From: Ignavibacteriales bacterium
GTDB taxonomy: Bacteria; Bacteroidota; Ignavibacteria; Ignavibacteriales; Ignavibacteriaceae
Reading direction: 5' to 3'
DNA: 8,192 bases
Assembly (NCBI GenBank): GCA_027347125.1
Contig: DAIERC010000392.1
Location: 1-8,192, forward strand
Positions 1 to 7,291 of the stretch are shown here, piece by piece. Made by a program: the position numbers and the translations under genes. Every line of letters begins with the position of its first letter. Position 1 is the first letter of the stretch. Below the pieces are notes generated by a model. It was not told the DNA's origin. It did no database searches and worked only from the letters and a program-made list of their open reading frames with translations.

Positions 1-226
1 TTTGACTTAATTCTCGCTTCCTTTAGTGAACATGAAATAGAACGGTAATTTTTGATCAGACTTTTAGGGCAACAATGTGACTCACGTGGCGAAGCTGTAA
101 CCAGACTATTCCAATTTAAAATTGCCGTGAAGAAGGGAAAATAAAATTGCAAAACTTATTTCTGCCGGAGTTTATAAAAATATCTCAGAAATAAAACTAG
201 GCCTCTTGAAAGGTAAAGCAGCATGT

Positions 227-249
227 AATACTTCTATCTGTGAAGTATT
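227..249. other. Small inverted repeat beyond the 3' end of the regulator gene
   Basis: AATACTTC (227-234) and GAAGTATT (242-249) are perfect 8-base inverted arms around a 7-base loop. The hairpin lies 13 bases beyond the stop codon (263-265, reverse strand) of the regulator gene, where a transcription terminator would be expected. The stem has only two G-C pairs and no T-run follows it on the reverse strand, so it is not a convincing intrinsic terminator. It could be a weak 3'-end stabiliser or chance in AT-rich DNA. The rest of 1-262 shows no gene I can support. Confidence 0.3.
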
Positions 250-262
250 TGAATCGCTATTG

Positions 263-1495
263 CTAATTATTCTTTTGAGCCGGTAAGAATTCAAAATAAT
301 TTATTTCAGACTTTAAGGCGGTCATTTCTATTCCCTCGCATCTTGAAACCATCTCAAAATAAACCGGCGGTTTCGGGAGTTCTCTCTTTAAAAATTTTTG
401 TATACGGGGAACAAAATTCGGGTCAACCGCAGAATTTATAGCATCCATTACACCAATTTCGCTAAAGCCTAGACAGAATAACATTGTATTGTTTTTTGAA
501 CCCGGCATTTTTAACAGAACACTGTAATCATTTTGGTAATTGCTGGATATCCAGCTTACCTCAAACGATTTAACTGTATCGGCATTGTTCCCAATTATTT
601 TTAAGGAGGAAGGTTCTACATTGAACCTTAGATTAGTTTGAGTAATCAAAGTATCTAACTGGTATAGAGTTTTGAATGTGCCAAGAAATATAATATTATG
701 TTTTTCTAAATCTTCCCATTTTAATTGAGAAGCCAGTTTAATCGATACGTTTTTATTTGAATTACCCAGGACTCGTAAAACCTCAAGAAGACCTAATGAT
801 GCGCTGGGACGAAGGTATGTAAACTTAGATATTTCGTAATTACTATAAATGCCGGGATATTTTTCTTCATATTGCTGAAATTGTTTTTCACTATTTATTT
901 TGGTATTTCTCAAAAACATTCTGTCAGTGCCGTCGTTTTTTTTAGCCATGAACAAATAATCGCCTAACACAATTATAGTCGGCTGACTGTTTACAAGTAG
1001 GAACTCTCTCCAGACCGGATTGGGTGCGGATGAAAGTCGGGATGAAGATTTAATTGCTGACGGGGCTTCAAACTGCTGATAAGTTATAAATAAGATTAAT
1101 AAAATTATTATTGCAGGATATATCATGCGTATATATTTGTTGGTCTTTTTCGATTCGTTTCTGCCGGCGGTATGAATATAATTAACTAAATATTGGCCTT
1201 TGGGAACTTCAAGCCTGTAAGCATACTGATCTTCGGTCGTCAAGTAATAATGTTCAAGCTTTTTACGCAGGTTGCTTATATACGATCGGATAAGAGGATT
1301 AGTATTGGGGTCAAAACTAGAATCTTTGCCGAAAACATCAATTGCTATTTCAATTTCTTTTATCGAACCGTCCTTTTCGGATTTTTCGATTAAATATTTA
1401 AGCAAGTCTTGATATCTTTTTGAGTCCCGGAATTCAGAGCTGTTCAAGATAGCAGTTTGAATTTTCTCTTTTTCAAAGTCATTAATTTCGGTCAT
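263..1495 (-). CDS. Membrane-anchored winged-helix transcriptional regulator (ToxR/CadC-like layout)
   Basis: Predicted one-component regulator of 410 residues from the ATG at 1495-1493. Residues about 7-106 resemble the N-terminal winged-helix domain of many acidobacterial regulators and adenylate-cyclase/TolB-like proteins. Seen are a helical N-terminus with YQDLLKYLIEK, then VFGKDSSFDPNTNPLIRSY leading into LRKKLEHYY, and the wing-end motif PKGQY at 98-102. A single hydrophobic helix (about 124-141, core IIILLILFI) follows, preceded by Lys/Arg-rich residues, so the N-terminus should be cytoplasmic and about 265 C-terminal residues extracytoplasmic. From memory, that C-terminal part resembles the tail of an acidobacterial family of the same architecture: IIFLGTFKTLYQLDTL, LRFNVEP and the DYSVLL and GFSEIGV segments fall in the right order. 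Its function is unknown to me. No receiver or kinase domain is seen. The frame extends to a TTG at 1510, but the ATG is preferred; no clear Shine-Dalgarno precedes either. It lies divergent to the TonB-receptor operon and is its likely regulator (inference). Confidence 0.8.
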   Translation of the reverse strand: MTEINDFEKEKIQTAILNSSEFRDSKRYQDLLKYLIEKSEKDGSIKEIEIAIDVFGKDSSFDPNTNPLIRSYISNLRKKLEHYYLTTEDQYAYRLEVPKGQYLVNYIHTAGRNESKKTNKYIRMIYPAIIILLILFITYQQFEAPSAIKSSSRLSSAPNPVWREFLLVNSQPTIIVLGDYLFMAKKNDGTDRMFLRNTKINSEKQFQQYEEKYPGIYSNYEISKFTYLRPSASLGLLEVLRVLGNSNKNVSIKLASQLKWEDLEKHNIIFLGTFKTLYQLDTLITQTNLRFNVEPSSLKIIGNNADTVKSFEVSWISSNYQNDYSVLLKMPGSKNNTMLFCLGFSEIGVMDAINSAVDPNFVPRIQKFLKRELPKPPVYFEMVSRCEGIEMTALKSEINYFEFLPAQKNN

Positions 1496-1684
1496 ATCTA
1501 AGAATAACAAAATTTCTTTTATATTACAAGTAAATTAAAAACCTTGAATTCCCCGCCTTTTCCCATAATATCTCAATGCAATTAACGTGTGGATTGCGTG
1601 AACTCGACCGTTAAATGCTTGGCAATGGCGATACTATTATCTAATTTTTTCAGCAAATAAAAGTTGATTAGGCACGAAAAGAAA

Positions 1685-1844
1685 TAACCGGTTAATAAGA
1701 TTTACCAGTATCCGATAGAGAAATTCATACGAATTTTTCATTAAGTCAATATTTTATTCATGTAAAATTCTTCTAAAGCAAAACGGTTTTGGTGATTAAA
1801 AGTGTGGCCCTGCAAAAATGTTAACATCCGTTAAACCGAAACCG
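1685..1844. promoter_or_regulatory. Cluster of CCG(G)TT / AACCG short palindromes, candidate operator sites
   Basis: TAACCGGTTA at 1685-1694 is a perfect 10-base palindrome. AAAACGGTTTT at 1780-1790 is a 5-1-5 inverted repeat. TTAACATCCGTTAA at 1821-1834 is a 5-4-5 inverted repeat, and AAACCG is repeated in tandem at 1833-1844. All share an AAC/CGTT-type core with flanking A/T. Their clustering between divergent regulator and target genes suggests binding sites, plausibly for the winged-helix protein encoded at 263-1495. Winged-helix proteins of the OmpR type often bind direct repeats, which the tandem AAACCG would suit. Chance occurrence cannot be excluded. Confidence 0.3.
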
Positions 1845-2014
1845 TAAAAATAAAATTGAATATAATGATTTCCATAAAATAAAATTATGGGATTCATTCG
1901 GCGAAGCTCTGAGTTAAATATCTATTGGAAATTATCTCAAAAAAAATAATTCAATTTATCTGTAAAAATATATCAAACTAACCATCAAATATTTTTAACT
2001 AAACAAACTACTAT

Positions 2015-2027
2015 CTCAAAATTTGAG
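2015..2027. promoter_or_regulatory. 13-base palindrome CTCAAAATTTGAG just upstream of the receptor gene's ribosome-binding site
   Basis: CTCAAA (2015-2020), a central A, and TTTGAG (2022-2027) form a perfect inverted repeat ending three bases before AGGAGG. Its left arm is part of TATCTCAAAA (2012-2021), which recurs exactly at 1933-1942, with TATCTCAA again at 1569-1576. It could be an operator or a leader element next to the ribosome-binding site. As an RNA hairpin it is implausibly tight (one-base loop unless inner pairs open), so a DNA site is more likely. Confidence 0.3.
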
Positions 2028-2030
2028 CGT

Positions 2031-2036
2031 AGGAGG
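2031..2036 (+). promoter_or_regulatory. Strong Shine-Dalgarno AGGAGG of the TonB-dependent receptor gene
   Basis: AGGAGG ends six bases before the ATG at 2043, an ideal spacing, which fixes the start of the receptor gene. Such a strong site is atypical for classical Bacteroidetes, where Shine-Dalgarno use is weak, and is one reason to favour an Ignavibacteria-like source. Confidence 0.8.
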
Positions 2037-2042
2037 CAAGGA

Positions 2043-4961
2043 ATGAGCAATAGAGGCTTTACTTTTTTATTTCTGTTCGTGTCGATTATTCTTTCAGCTT
2101 GCTTTCATTTTGCTTATGCAGGTGAAACAGGTAAGATTGCCGGAAAGGTAATCGACAAACAAACCGGTGAACCGCTTATAGGTGCAAACGTTATCATTAC
2201 CGCCAGAATTGTAGACGGTGCTGAACAAAGTTTAAACTCACTAATGGGCGCCGCAACAGACCTTGAAGGGGATTTCTACATATTAAATATTCCTCCGGGG
2301 AAATATGTTATCAAGGTATCTTACGTGGGATACAATACCGAAATTATAAAAGGGGCTCAGGTTGATGTAGACAAAACAACAAATGTAAATTTCAAACTGA
2401 ATGCTAAAGCTTACCAGACAGAAAATGTTGTTGTTACGGCTTACAGCCAGCAAAGATTGGAACAAGATCTAACAGCAACAAGGCAGATTTATAATACCGA
2501 TAATTTACAAACCATTGCCGGTGTATCCAGCCTAACTGATATTCTTGAATTACAAGCAGACGTAGTAGACAACCATTTCCGCGGTGGCCGTGAAGGTGAA
2601 TCTCTTTATCTTATCGGCGGAGCCCCGATAAATAATCCGTTGGATAATACTCGTACTTTTAGTCCGATAACAAGTGGCTTACAACAGGTAGAAGTTTATA
2701 CCAGTGGTTTTAGCGCAGAGTATGGTAATGCGCAATCAGGCGTAGTTAATATGGTTCCAAAGGAGGGGGGAGATAAATGGGAATCGTCTTCGGAAATTTC
2801 GGGTACGCTTCCTTATTATAAAACAGCTTATGGAAGTCCATATTCGTCCGGGAATGTTTATTATTATAATACATTGATAAATACAAGTTCCTGGCTGGCA
2901 CAAAATCCTACACAACCGGGCAGACCGCTTTGGGACGCCGGTTATGGATTCGGCGGTGTTTATTTGCCTGCACCAAAGAACGGTTATGTTTATACAACTC
3001 AGGATTCGCTAGGTATAGCGCGCCTTGGGCAATTATCATGGCTGGAGGCTATGCGAAGCGTTGGCCTTCAATATAATAATACGGTTGATTACCGTCTGGA
3101 TTTTTCAGTAGGCGGACCTCTTGCAAAATATGTTAGACTATTTGTGGCTGCCAGACAAAATGTTAGTAACCCTGATGTGCCGACAACCCATCCAGATATT
3201 GAACGACAGGCTATAGGGACATTAACTTTTCAGAAAAATCCGGAAGACAAATTTACCTTTAGATTTATTTATGATAACCAGTACGAAAATTATTTTAGCG
3301 GCAACTGGTATCAACGGCTGTGGGATAGGACGCTAAGCGTTTCTCAATCATTACAAACAACAAGTCAATACGGAATAGATTGGACGCACGTTTTTAACCA
3401 ATCAACTATTCTTAATGTTAAAGCAAATTATCTTAATGTGTATTCAAGAACCAATGTCGATTTACTTCTTCCCGGCCAATATACCACAAGTAATTATTCT
3501 AACCTGGCGTTAAACTGGGCTAGCTATGTTGATCCGGCAAACCAGCAAGTTGGGGTAATTAATAACGACTACGGCAGCACAATTACTACAACATATAACT
3601 TTGACGGCAACATAATTTCACAAGTAAACAAGTGGAATTTATTAAAGACCGGAATTCAATTTTCAAGTTATGATCTGAATGTTAACCAATTGGTTAATGT
3701 TACCGACCCAGGTTCATACAGAAAATTAGCCTTCAATGCCTACCCTTACGAAGGTGCGTTATATATTCAGGACAAAATGGAATTCGAAGGATTTATAGCT
3801 AACATAGGTTTGAGATATGATTTTTATAATTTCAACACAAACTATTATTCCGATATTTTTTCCCCGTTGAGAAATCCGAATTATGATTCGTCTTCAGTCG
3901 GAAGCCAGTTTTATGATCCGTCGCAAGCACTAAAAACAAAAACCAAATTGTATACTAAGCTGCAGCCAAGGATAGGAATTTCTTTTCCGCTTTCAACTTC
4001 AGCCGTTTTCCATTTGAATTACGGTACGTTTACGCAAAGACCTAGTTTTGATGAAGTATTTTATAATCAAATTACCCAGTTAAATGCAGTTCAAATTCTT
4101 GGTAATCCGCGCTTAAGACCGGAGAACACTCAAGCTTATGATGTAGGTGTAGAAACTGCGCTGCCTCTTGGTTTGAAGCTAGACGTTAGCGCATATTATA
4201 AAAACGTAGTTGACCTGGTTGAGGCGGCATATTTTGTAGACGCAAACAAATCGGTTTATCAAACTTTTGTTAATAGAGATTATGCCGATATAAAAGGCTT
4301 TCACATAAACATTGAAAAAAATGATGGCCCGATCCAAGGATATATTAATTACAACTACGGATCTTCAACCGGAAAAAGCAGTAATGATCTTAACGCGCCA
4401 GTAACCTATGTTCAGAAAACTCCAGGCGGCGGCGCTGATTCGGTAATACTCCCCAGTCCACAAGATGTATATCTTGATTACGACAGAACACATACTGCAG
4501 TTGTTAATTTGACGTATAAAACTTTTAAGCACTCAGGCGTTAGAGTGTTGGGAGTATATCCTCTTGAGAACATGAATTTTAGCTTAACATTTAAGATTTA
4601 TTCCGGCCGCCCTTATACTCCGGTAGTTGCAGGATCAACGGGGGAATTATATTCTCAACGTACCCCAACAGAACGCGATCTTAGAGCCAGGATACAGAAA
4701 AGAATATCTTTCTCTTCCAGCGATTTAACAATTTATTTTGAAGGATATAATTTGTTAAATCAGCTTACTTATAGCTATAGTAGAATATTTGCATATAGTG
4801 CTACTAGTTATAACAACCAGGCAAATCTACAAAATTATGAAGCGTCGGGTAAAGGTGTGCTTACATATAATCAATACCCGCCGTACTATTTAAGCCAGGC
4901 CGCCGCTCTAATTAGTAACGAGCCGATTCACTTCAGAATAGGTTTTATTTATAAATTCTAA
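2043..4961 (+). CDS. TonB-dependent outer-membrane receptor with carboxypeptidase-regulatory-like N-terminal domain
   Basis: A 972-residue outer-membrane receptor predicted to take up or bind a ligand using TonB/proton-motive energy. A signal peptide covers residues 1-26 (hydrophobic core LFLFVSIILSA, likely cleavage after FAYA). Residues about 29-119 form a CarboxypepD_reg-like beta-sandwich: GKVIDKQTGEPLIGANV, then DLEGDFYILNIPPGKY and VSYVGY. NVVVTAY follows, then the plug at about 140-242, with LYLIGGAPINNP, VEVYTSGFSAEYGNAQSGVV and the closing VPKEGG. The rest is a beta-barrel rich in alternating aromatics, with the receptor hallmark GNPRLRPENTQAYDVGVE starting at residue 687 and a final strand ending in FIYKF, with the terminal aromatic typical of outer-membrane proteins. 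The layout is SusC-like, but no SusD partner lies next to it; the following gene is a T9SS-tail protein instead. A lipobox-like LSAC (17-20) sits inside the signal peptide, but the later cleavage site is preferred. Substrate unknown. Confidence 0.93.
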   Translation: MSNRGFTFLFLFVSIILSACFHFAYAGETGKIAGKVIDKQTGEPLIGANVIITARIVDGAEQSLNSLMGAATDLEGDFYILNIPPGKYVIKVSYVGYNTEIIKGAQVDVDKTTNVNFKLNAKAYQTENVVVTAYSQQRLEQDLTATRQIYNTDNLQTIAGVSSLTDILELQADVVDNHFRGGREGESLYLIGGAPINNPLDNTRTFSPITSGLQQVEVYTSGFSAEYGNAQSGVVNMVPKEGGDKWESSSEISGTLPYYKTAYGSPYSSGNVYYYNTLINTSSWLAQNPTQPGRPLWDAGYGFGGVYLPAPKNGYVYTTQDSLGIARLGQLSWLEAMRSVGLQYNNTVDYRLDFSVGGPLAKYVRLFVAARQNVSNPDVPTTHPDIERQAIGTLTFQKNPEDKFTFRFIYDNQYENYFSGNWYQRLWDRTLSVSQSLQTTSQYGIDWTHVFNQSTILNVKANYLNVYSRTNVDLLLPGQYTTSNYSNLALNWASYVDPANQQVGVINNDYGSTITTTYNFDGNIISQVNKWNLLKTGIQFSSYDLNVNQLVNVTDPGSYRKLAFNAYPYEGALYIQDKMEFEGFIANIGLRYDFYNFNTNYYSDIFSPLRNPNYDSSSVGSQFYDPSQALKTKTKLYTKLQPRIGISFPLSTSAVFHLNYGTFTQRPSFDEVFYNQITQLNAVQILGNPRLRPENTQAYDVGVETALPLGLKLDVSAYYKNVVDLVEAAYFVDANKSVYQTFVNRDYADIKGFHINIEKNDGPIQGYINYNYGSSTGKSSNDLNAPVTYVQKTPGGGADSVILPSPQDVYLDYDRTHTAVVNLTYKTFKHSGVRVLGVYPLENMNFSLTFKIYSGRPYTPVVAGSTGELYSQRTPTERDLRARIQKRISFSSSDLTIYFEGYNLLNQLTYSYSRIFAYSATSYNNQANLQNYEASGKGVLTYNQYPPYYLSQAAALISNEPIHFRIGFIYKF

Positions 4962-5000
4962 AAACACACACTATATGAAAAGTTTAAGAAATCGTAGTAT

Positions 5001-5004
5001 GAGG
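5001..5004 (+). promoter_or_regulatory. Shine-Dalgarno GAGG that decides the start of the secreted-protein gene
   Basis: GAGG lies six bases before the ATG at 5011, the same spacing as AGGAGG before the upstream receptor gene. The two other in-frame ATGs (4975 and 4999) have no comparable upstream purine-rich site. They would also put 8-12 extra residues in front of an otherwise canonical signal peptide. Confidence 0.55.
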
Positions 5005-5010
5005 CAAATA

Positions 5011-7266
5011 ATGAAAAAAATAAGTTCTCTTAAAGTTCCCCTTCTGCTGTTGTTGTCTTTCGTGATATCAAATTTTTCGTTTGCACAGCAGGCAAGAAAT
5101 TATCAGGTTCATGATAGGGGAATGTTGCATGAAACGGAATTTAATACCGGTGAAATAGGCAGAGCGTGGGAAACCGGGCCACAGGGAGAAACTACCGACG
5201 TTCCGTTATTTGAATGGCCGGCTAATTCGAATTTAATTATCAATAACACAAAATACAGCGGGCAAGAAAATATTTTAGGTGCCGGTATTTACATTGCCGC
5301 AAACCCGCAGGGCAAACCCGGTTTTAGTAATAGATTATTCGCTATGTGCGGCGCCGTAGGTGCTGACCAGCCGGAAGTTGCTTTCGGGCAATGGAGCTTT
5401 CCAATATCTATAACTAAAATTAATAATTTCCCTGTACTGCCTAACGGAAAATTAAATCCTTCATACAACCCGGATGAAGCCGAACAAATAATTACCGCAA
5501 AATGGGCTTCCTCGGTTGGAATAACAGTTACAAGAACATCGCGCCAGTGGAGTTACCCGGACTATGACGATATGATAATTTATGAGTATACTTTTGTTTA
5601 CGACGGAGATACTACGGGCATTGTAGGTACCCCGGGGCGAACAGTAACATTGAATGACGTTATGATTGCATTTCAATACGGCTTTGCACCTTCAATGTAT
5701 GGCTACCAACGCGAATACGGTAACTGGAAATATAACGGAGGCATTTACAGGGGCGACCAGAATAATTTTTGGGATGCAAGGTATTGGCTAACATACAATA
5801 TGAATCTGAGAACCAACGGCGATGCTACATTACCATTTAAACCTGAGTCGGATCCCGTTCTCTTTTTACATAATGCGCAAACCGGAGAAAATGGCGGCGG
5901 GCTTAATAGTCCTCAAGCGCCCGGTTACTGCATACTTCAATACGATACAACTCATCTTGCTTATGTTGATCCGACAGATTCCGTGCATAATGAATCGGAA
6001 GCTACAAGTGAATTAAAATCATACCTGGGTTCGTATTATGAACTGGATGCAAATCATCATATACTTCAGCCGTGGTCGAACAAAGTAAGTACCGGCAATA
6101 CTAATTCTGCCAAAGAGCAACTGAACGTTATGAATCCTTCATTAAGATGGAGTGGTGTTTACAGCCCCGGAAGTTCCACTTGGCCAAATCCTCCACAAGC
6201 TCCGGCGGGATACACGTGGATCGGCAGAGCAGCCTATCCCTACAGGCAAAGCGCCGATGCCGGACAAAAGCACACCGTTTTCGGGCCATATACAATGCAC
6301 CTTGGCGATACATTAAAATTTGCTGTTGCTGAAGTTGTCGGTTACGGTGCGCAGCCGGGAGATTCCGTTGAAGGCGGGCAAACAACAAAAGAATGGAGCA
6401 CAAATCCTTCTTTTAATATTCCTATTACTATAAACGGCCAGAAGCTAACAAATGATTATTTAAAAGATTTCGGATACCCGGATTATGTTAACTCGGATGT
6501 AAGAAACGTAACACAGGTTGCAGATAAAGCCTTCACTGCTTACCTGGGGCACGAACCGACGGTACCGGTATGGCCCGAGAATAATCCGAGAACCGGAAAT
6601 TACAAAATTCCAATTCCTTTTCCGGCTCCCGTACTTGTATTAACGAATACCGATAAAGCGGATATCAGAATAAACTGGACAAGAGATGTTGAGAATTTTA
6701 CTGCTCCTAGATTAATGGGGCAGCTTGCTAAATTTAATATTTACAGGAGTAATTCCGCAATGGGGCCGTGGAGTTTAGTCGCTTCGATAAACAAGGGAGA
6801 CCTGAATTATATTAATAGCAGTGGTGAGTATGAATACATAGACAGCACTACAACATTTAAAGTCGGCGACAGTAGATATTATTCCGTTACATCAGTTGAT
6901 GAACATGGTGACATGAGCGGTAAAACAAATATAATTTCGATAAAGAAAGACCTGGGAGCCGTTGACAAGCTGGGAAAAGTTTATGTTGTTCCTAACCCGT
7001 TTATTGTTAATTCGGGATTTTCCGGTATTCCAAATGCGCCCCAGGTTATTGGCTTTTACGGGCTTCCGAAACAATGCACTATCAGAATATTTTCATACAA
7101 CGGTCATCTTGTTCAAACAATTCAACACAACGCGCCCGTATATTCAAGTACCGAGTGGTACCAAATTACGAGTAATAATCAATCTATTGCATCGGGAGTA
7201 TACTTCTTTGTAGTAACAACTCCGGACGGCACTCAATCTACAGGGAAATTTATAGTTATTAAATAA
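5011..7266 (+). CDS. Secreted protein of unknown function with fibronectin type III domain and T9SS type A sorting tail
   Basis: A 751-residue protein from the ATG at 5011; in-frame ATGs at 4975 and 4999 would extend it by 12 or 4 residues. The signal peptide is about residues 1-25 (MKKISSL, a Leu-rich core, cleavage near FSFA/QQ). Residues about 26-535 form a Trp/Tyr/Gly-rich body I cannot assign; its later part contains FGPYTMHLGDTLKFAVAEVV, which I recall from similar hypothetical proteins of Ignavibacteria. Residues about 540-642 look like a fibronectin type III domain (IRINWTRD, FNIYRS, GPWSLVA, YYSVTSVDEHG). The C-terminus, about 650-751, is a T9SS type A (Por secretion tail) domain: VYVVPNPF, CTIRIFSYNGHLVQTI, IASGVYFFVV and the terminal GKFIVIK. 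It should therefore be exported across both membranes and released or anchored on the surface. It starts 49 nt after the receptor gene and is followed 25 nt later by a PorV-like gene, consistent with one operon. No catalytic motif is recognised. Confidence 0.85.
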   Translation: MKKISSLKVPLLLLLSFVISNFSFAQQARNYQVHDRGMLHETEFNTGEIGRAWETGPQGETTDVPLFEWPANSNLIINNTKYSGQENILGAGIYIAANPQGKPGFSNRLFAMCGAVGADQPEVAFGQWSFPISITKINNFPVLPNGKLNPSYNPDEAEQIITAKWASSVGITVTRTSRQWSYPDYDDMIIYEYTFVYDGDTTGIVGTPGRTVTLNDVMIAFQYGFAPSMYGYQREYGNWKYNGGIYRGDQNNFWDARYWLTYNMNLRTNGDATLPFKPESDPVLFLHNAQTGENGGGLNSPQAPGYCILQYDTTHLAYVDPTDSVHNESEATSELKSYLGSYYELDANHHILQPWSNKVSTGNTNSAKEQLNVMNPSLRWSGVYSPGSSTWPNPPQAPAGYTWIGRAAYPYRQSADAGQKHTVFGPYTMHLGDTLKFAVAEVVGYGAQPGDSVEGGQTTKEWSTNPSFNIPITINGQKLTNDYLKDFGYPDYVNSDVRNVTQVADKAFTAYLGHEPTVPVWPENNPRTGNYKIPIPFPAPVLVLTNTDKADIRINWTRDVENFTAPRLMGQLAKFNIYRSNSAMGPWSLVASINKGDLNYINSSGEYEYIDSTTTFKVGDSRYYSVTSVDEHGDMSGKTNIISIKKDLGAVDKLGKVYVVPNPFIVNSGFSGIPNAPQVIGFYGLPKQCTIRIFSYNGHLVQTIQHNAPVYSSTEWYQITSNNQSIASGVYFFVVTTPDGTQSTGKFIVIK

Positions 7267-7291
7267 GTTATAACTAGGAAGAATAAATACC

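Larger units (their letters stand above)
1496..2042. promoter_or_regulatory. Divergent intergenic control region between regulator and receptor operon
   Basis: This 547-bp, strongly AT-rich stretch separates two divergent start codons and must carry promoters for both directions. I find no plausible gene in it: frames are short and carry no familiar protein. It holds several symmetric or repeated short motifs: TAACCGGTTA (1685-1694), AAAACGGTTTT (1780-1790), TTAACATCCGTTAA (1821-1834), a tandem AAACCG pair (1833-1844), CGTTAA at 1609-1614 and its reverse complement at 1582-1587. TATCTCAA occurs at 1569-1576, 1933-1940 and 2012-2019, and a 13-base palindrome lies at 2015-2027. A perfect TATAAT is at 1861-1866 but lacks a good -35 partner, so I do not call a promoter. 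The length is generous for a simple divergent promoter and fits several regulator sites or a long leader. Confidence 0.55.

Noticed and set aside
88..96. Shared nonamer GGCGAAGCT at 88-96 and 1900-1908 as a possible repeat flanking the regulator gene.
   Set aside because: Only nine bases match with no extension on either side, and there is no inverted-repeat or insertion-sequence context. Chance is adequate.
128..292. An open frame of about 54 codons on the plus strand, and a shorter one at 49-141, in the left flank.
   Set aside because: No credible start with a ribosome-binding site and no recognised protein. The longer frame overlaps the end of the regulator gene on the opposite strand. 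Chance frames are likely.
1496..1510. Five-codon N-terminal extension of the regulator from a TTG start at 1510.
   Set aside because: An ATG lies at 1495 with the winged-helix domain starting after it. The TTG has no ribosome-binding site, and the extra residues add nothing recognisable.
1861..1866. Perfect TATAAT as the -10 of an operon promoter.
   Set aside because: No acceptable -35 hexamer at 16-18 bases upstream, and it lies about 180 bases from the start codon. In AT-rich DNA this hexamer is expected by chance.
1856..2042. Bacteroidetes-type promoter (TTTG at -33, TAnnTTTG at -7) before the receptor gene.
   Set aside because: I found no TAnnTTTG at a sensible distance from the start codon.
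6128..6403. Overlapping reverse- and forward-strand open frames within the secreted-protein gene, including 6128-6403 and 5461-5676.
   Set aside because: They are shadows of the strongly supported 5011-7266 coding frame and contain no recognisable domain.
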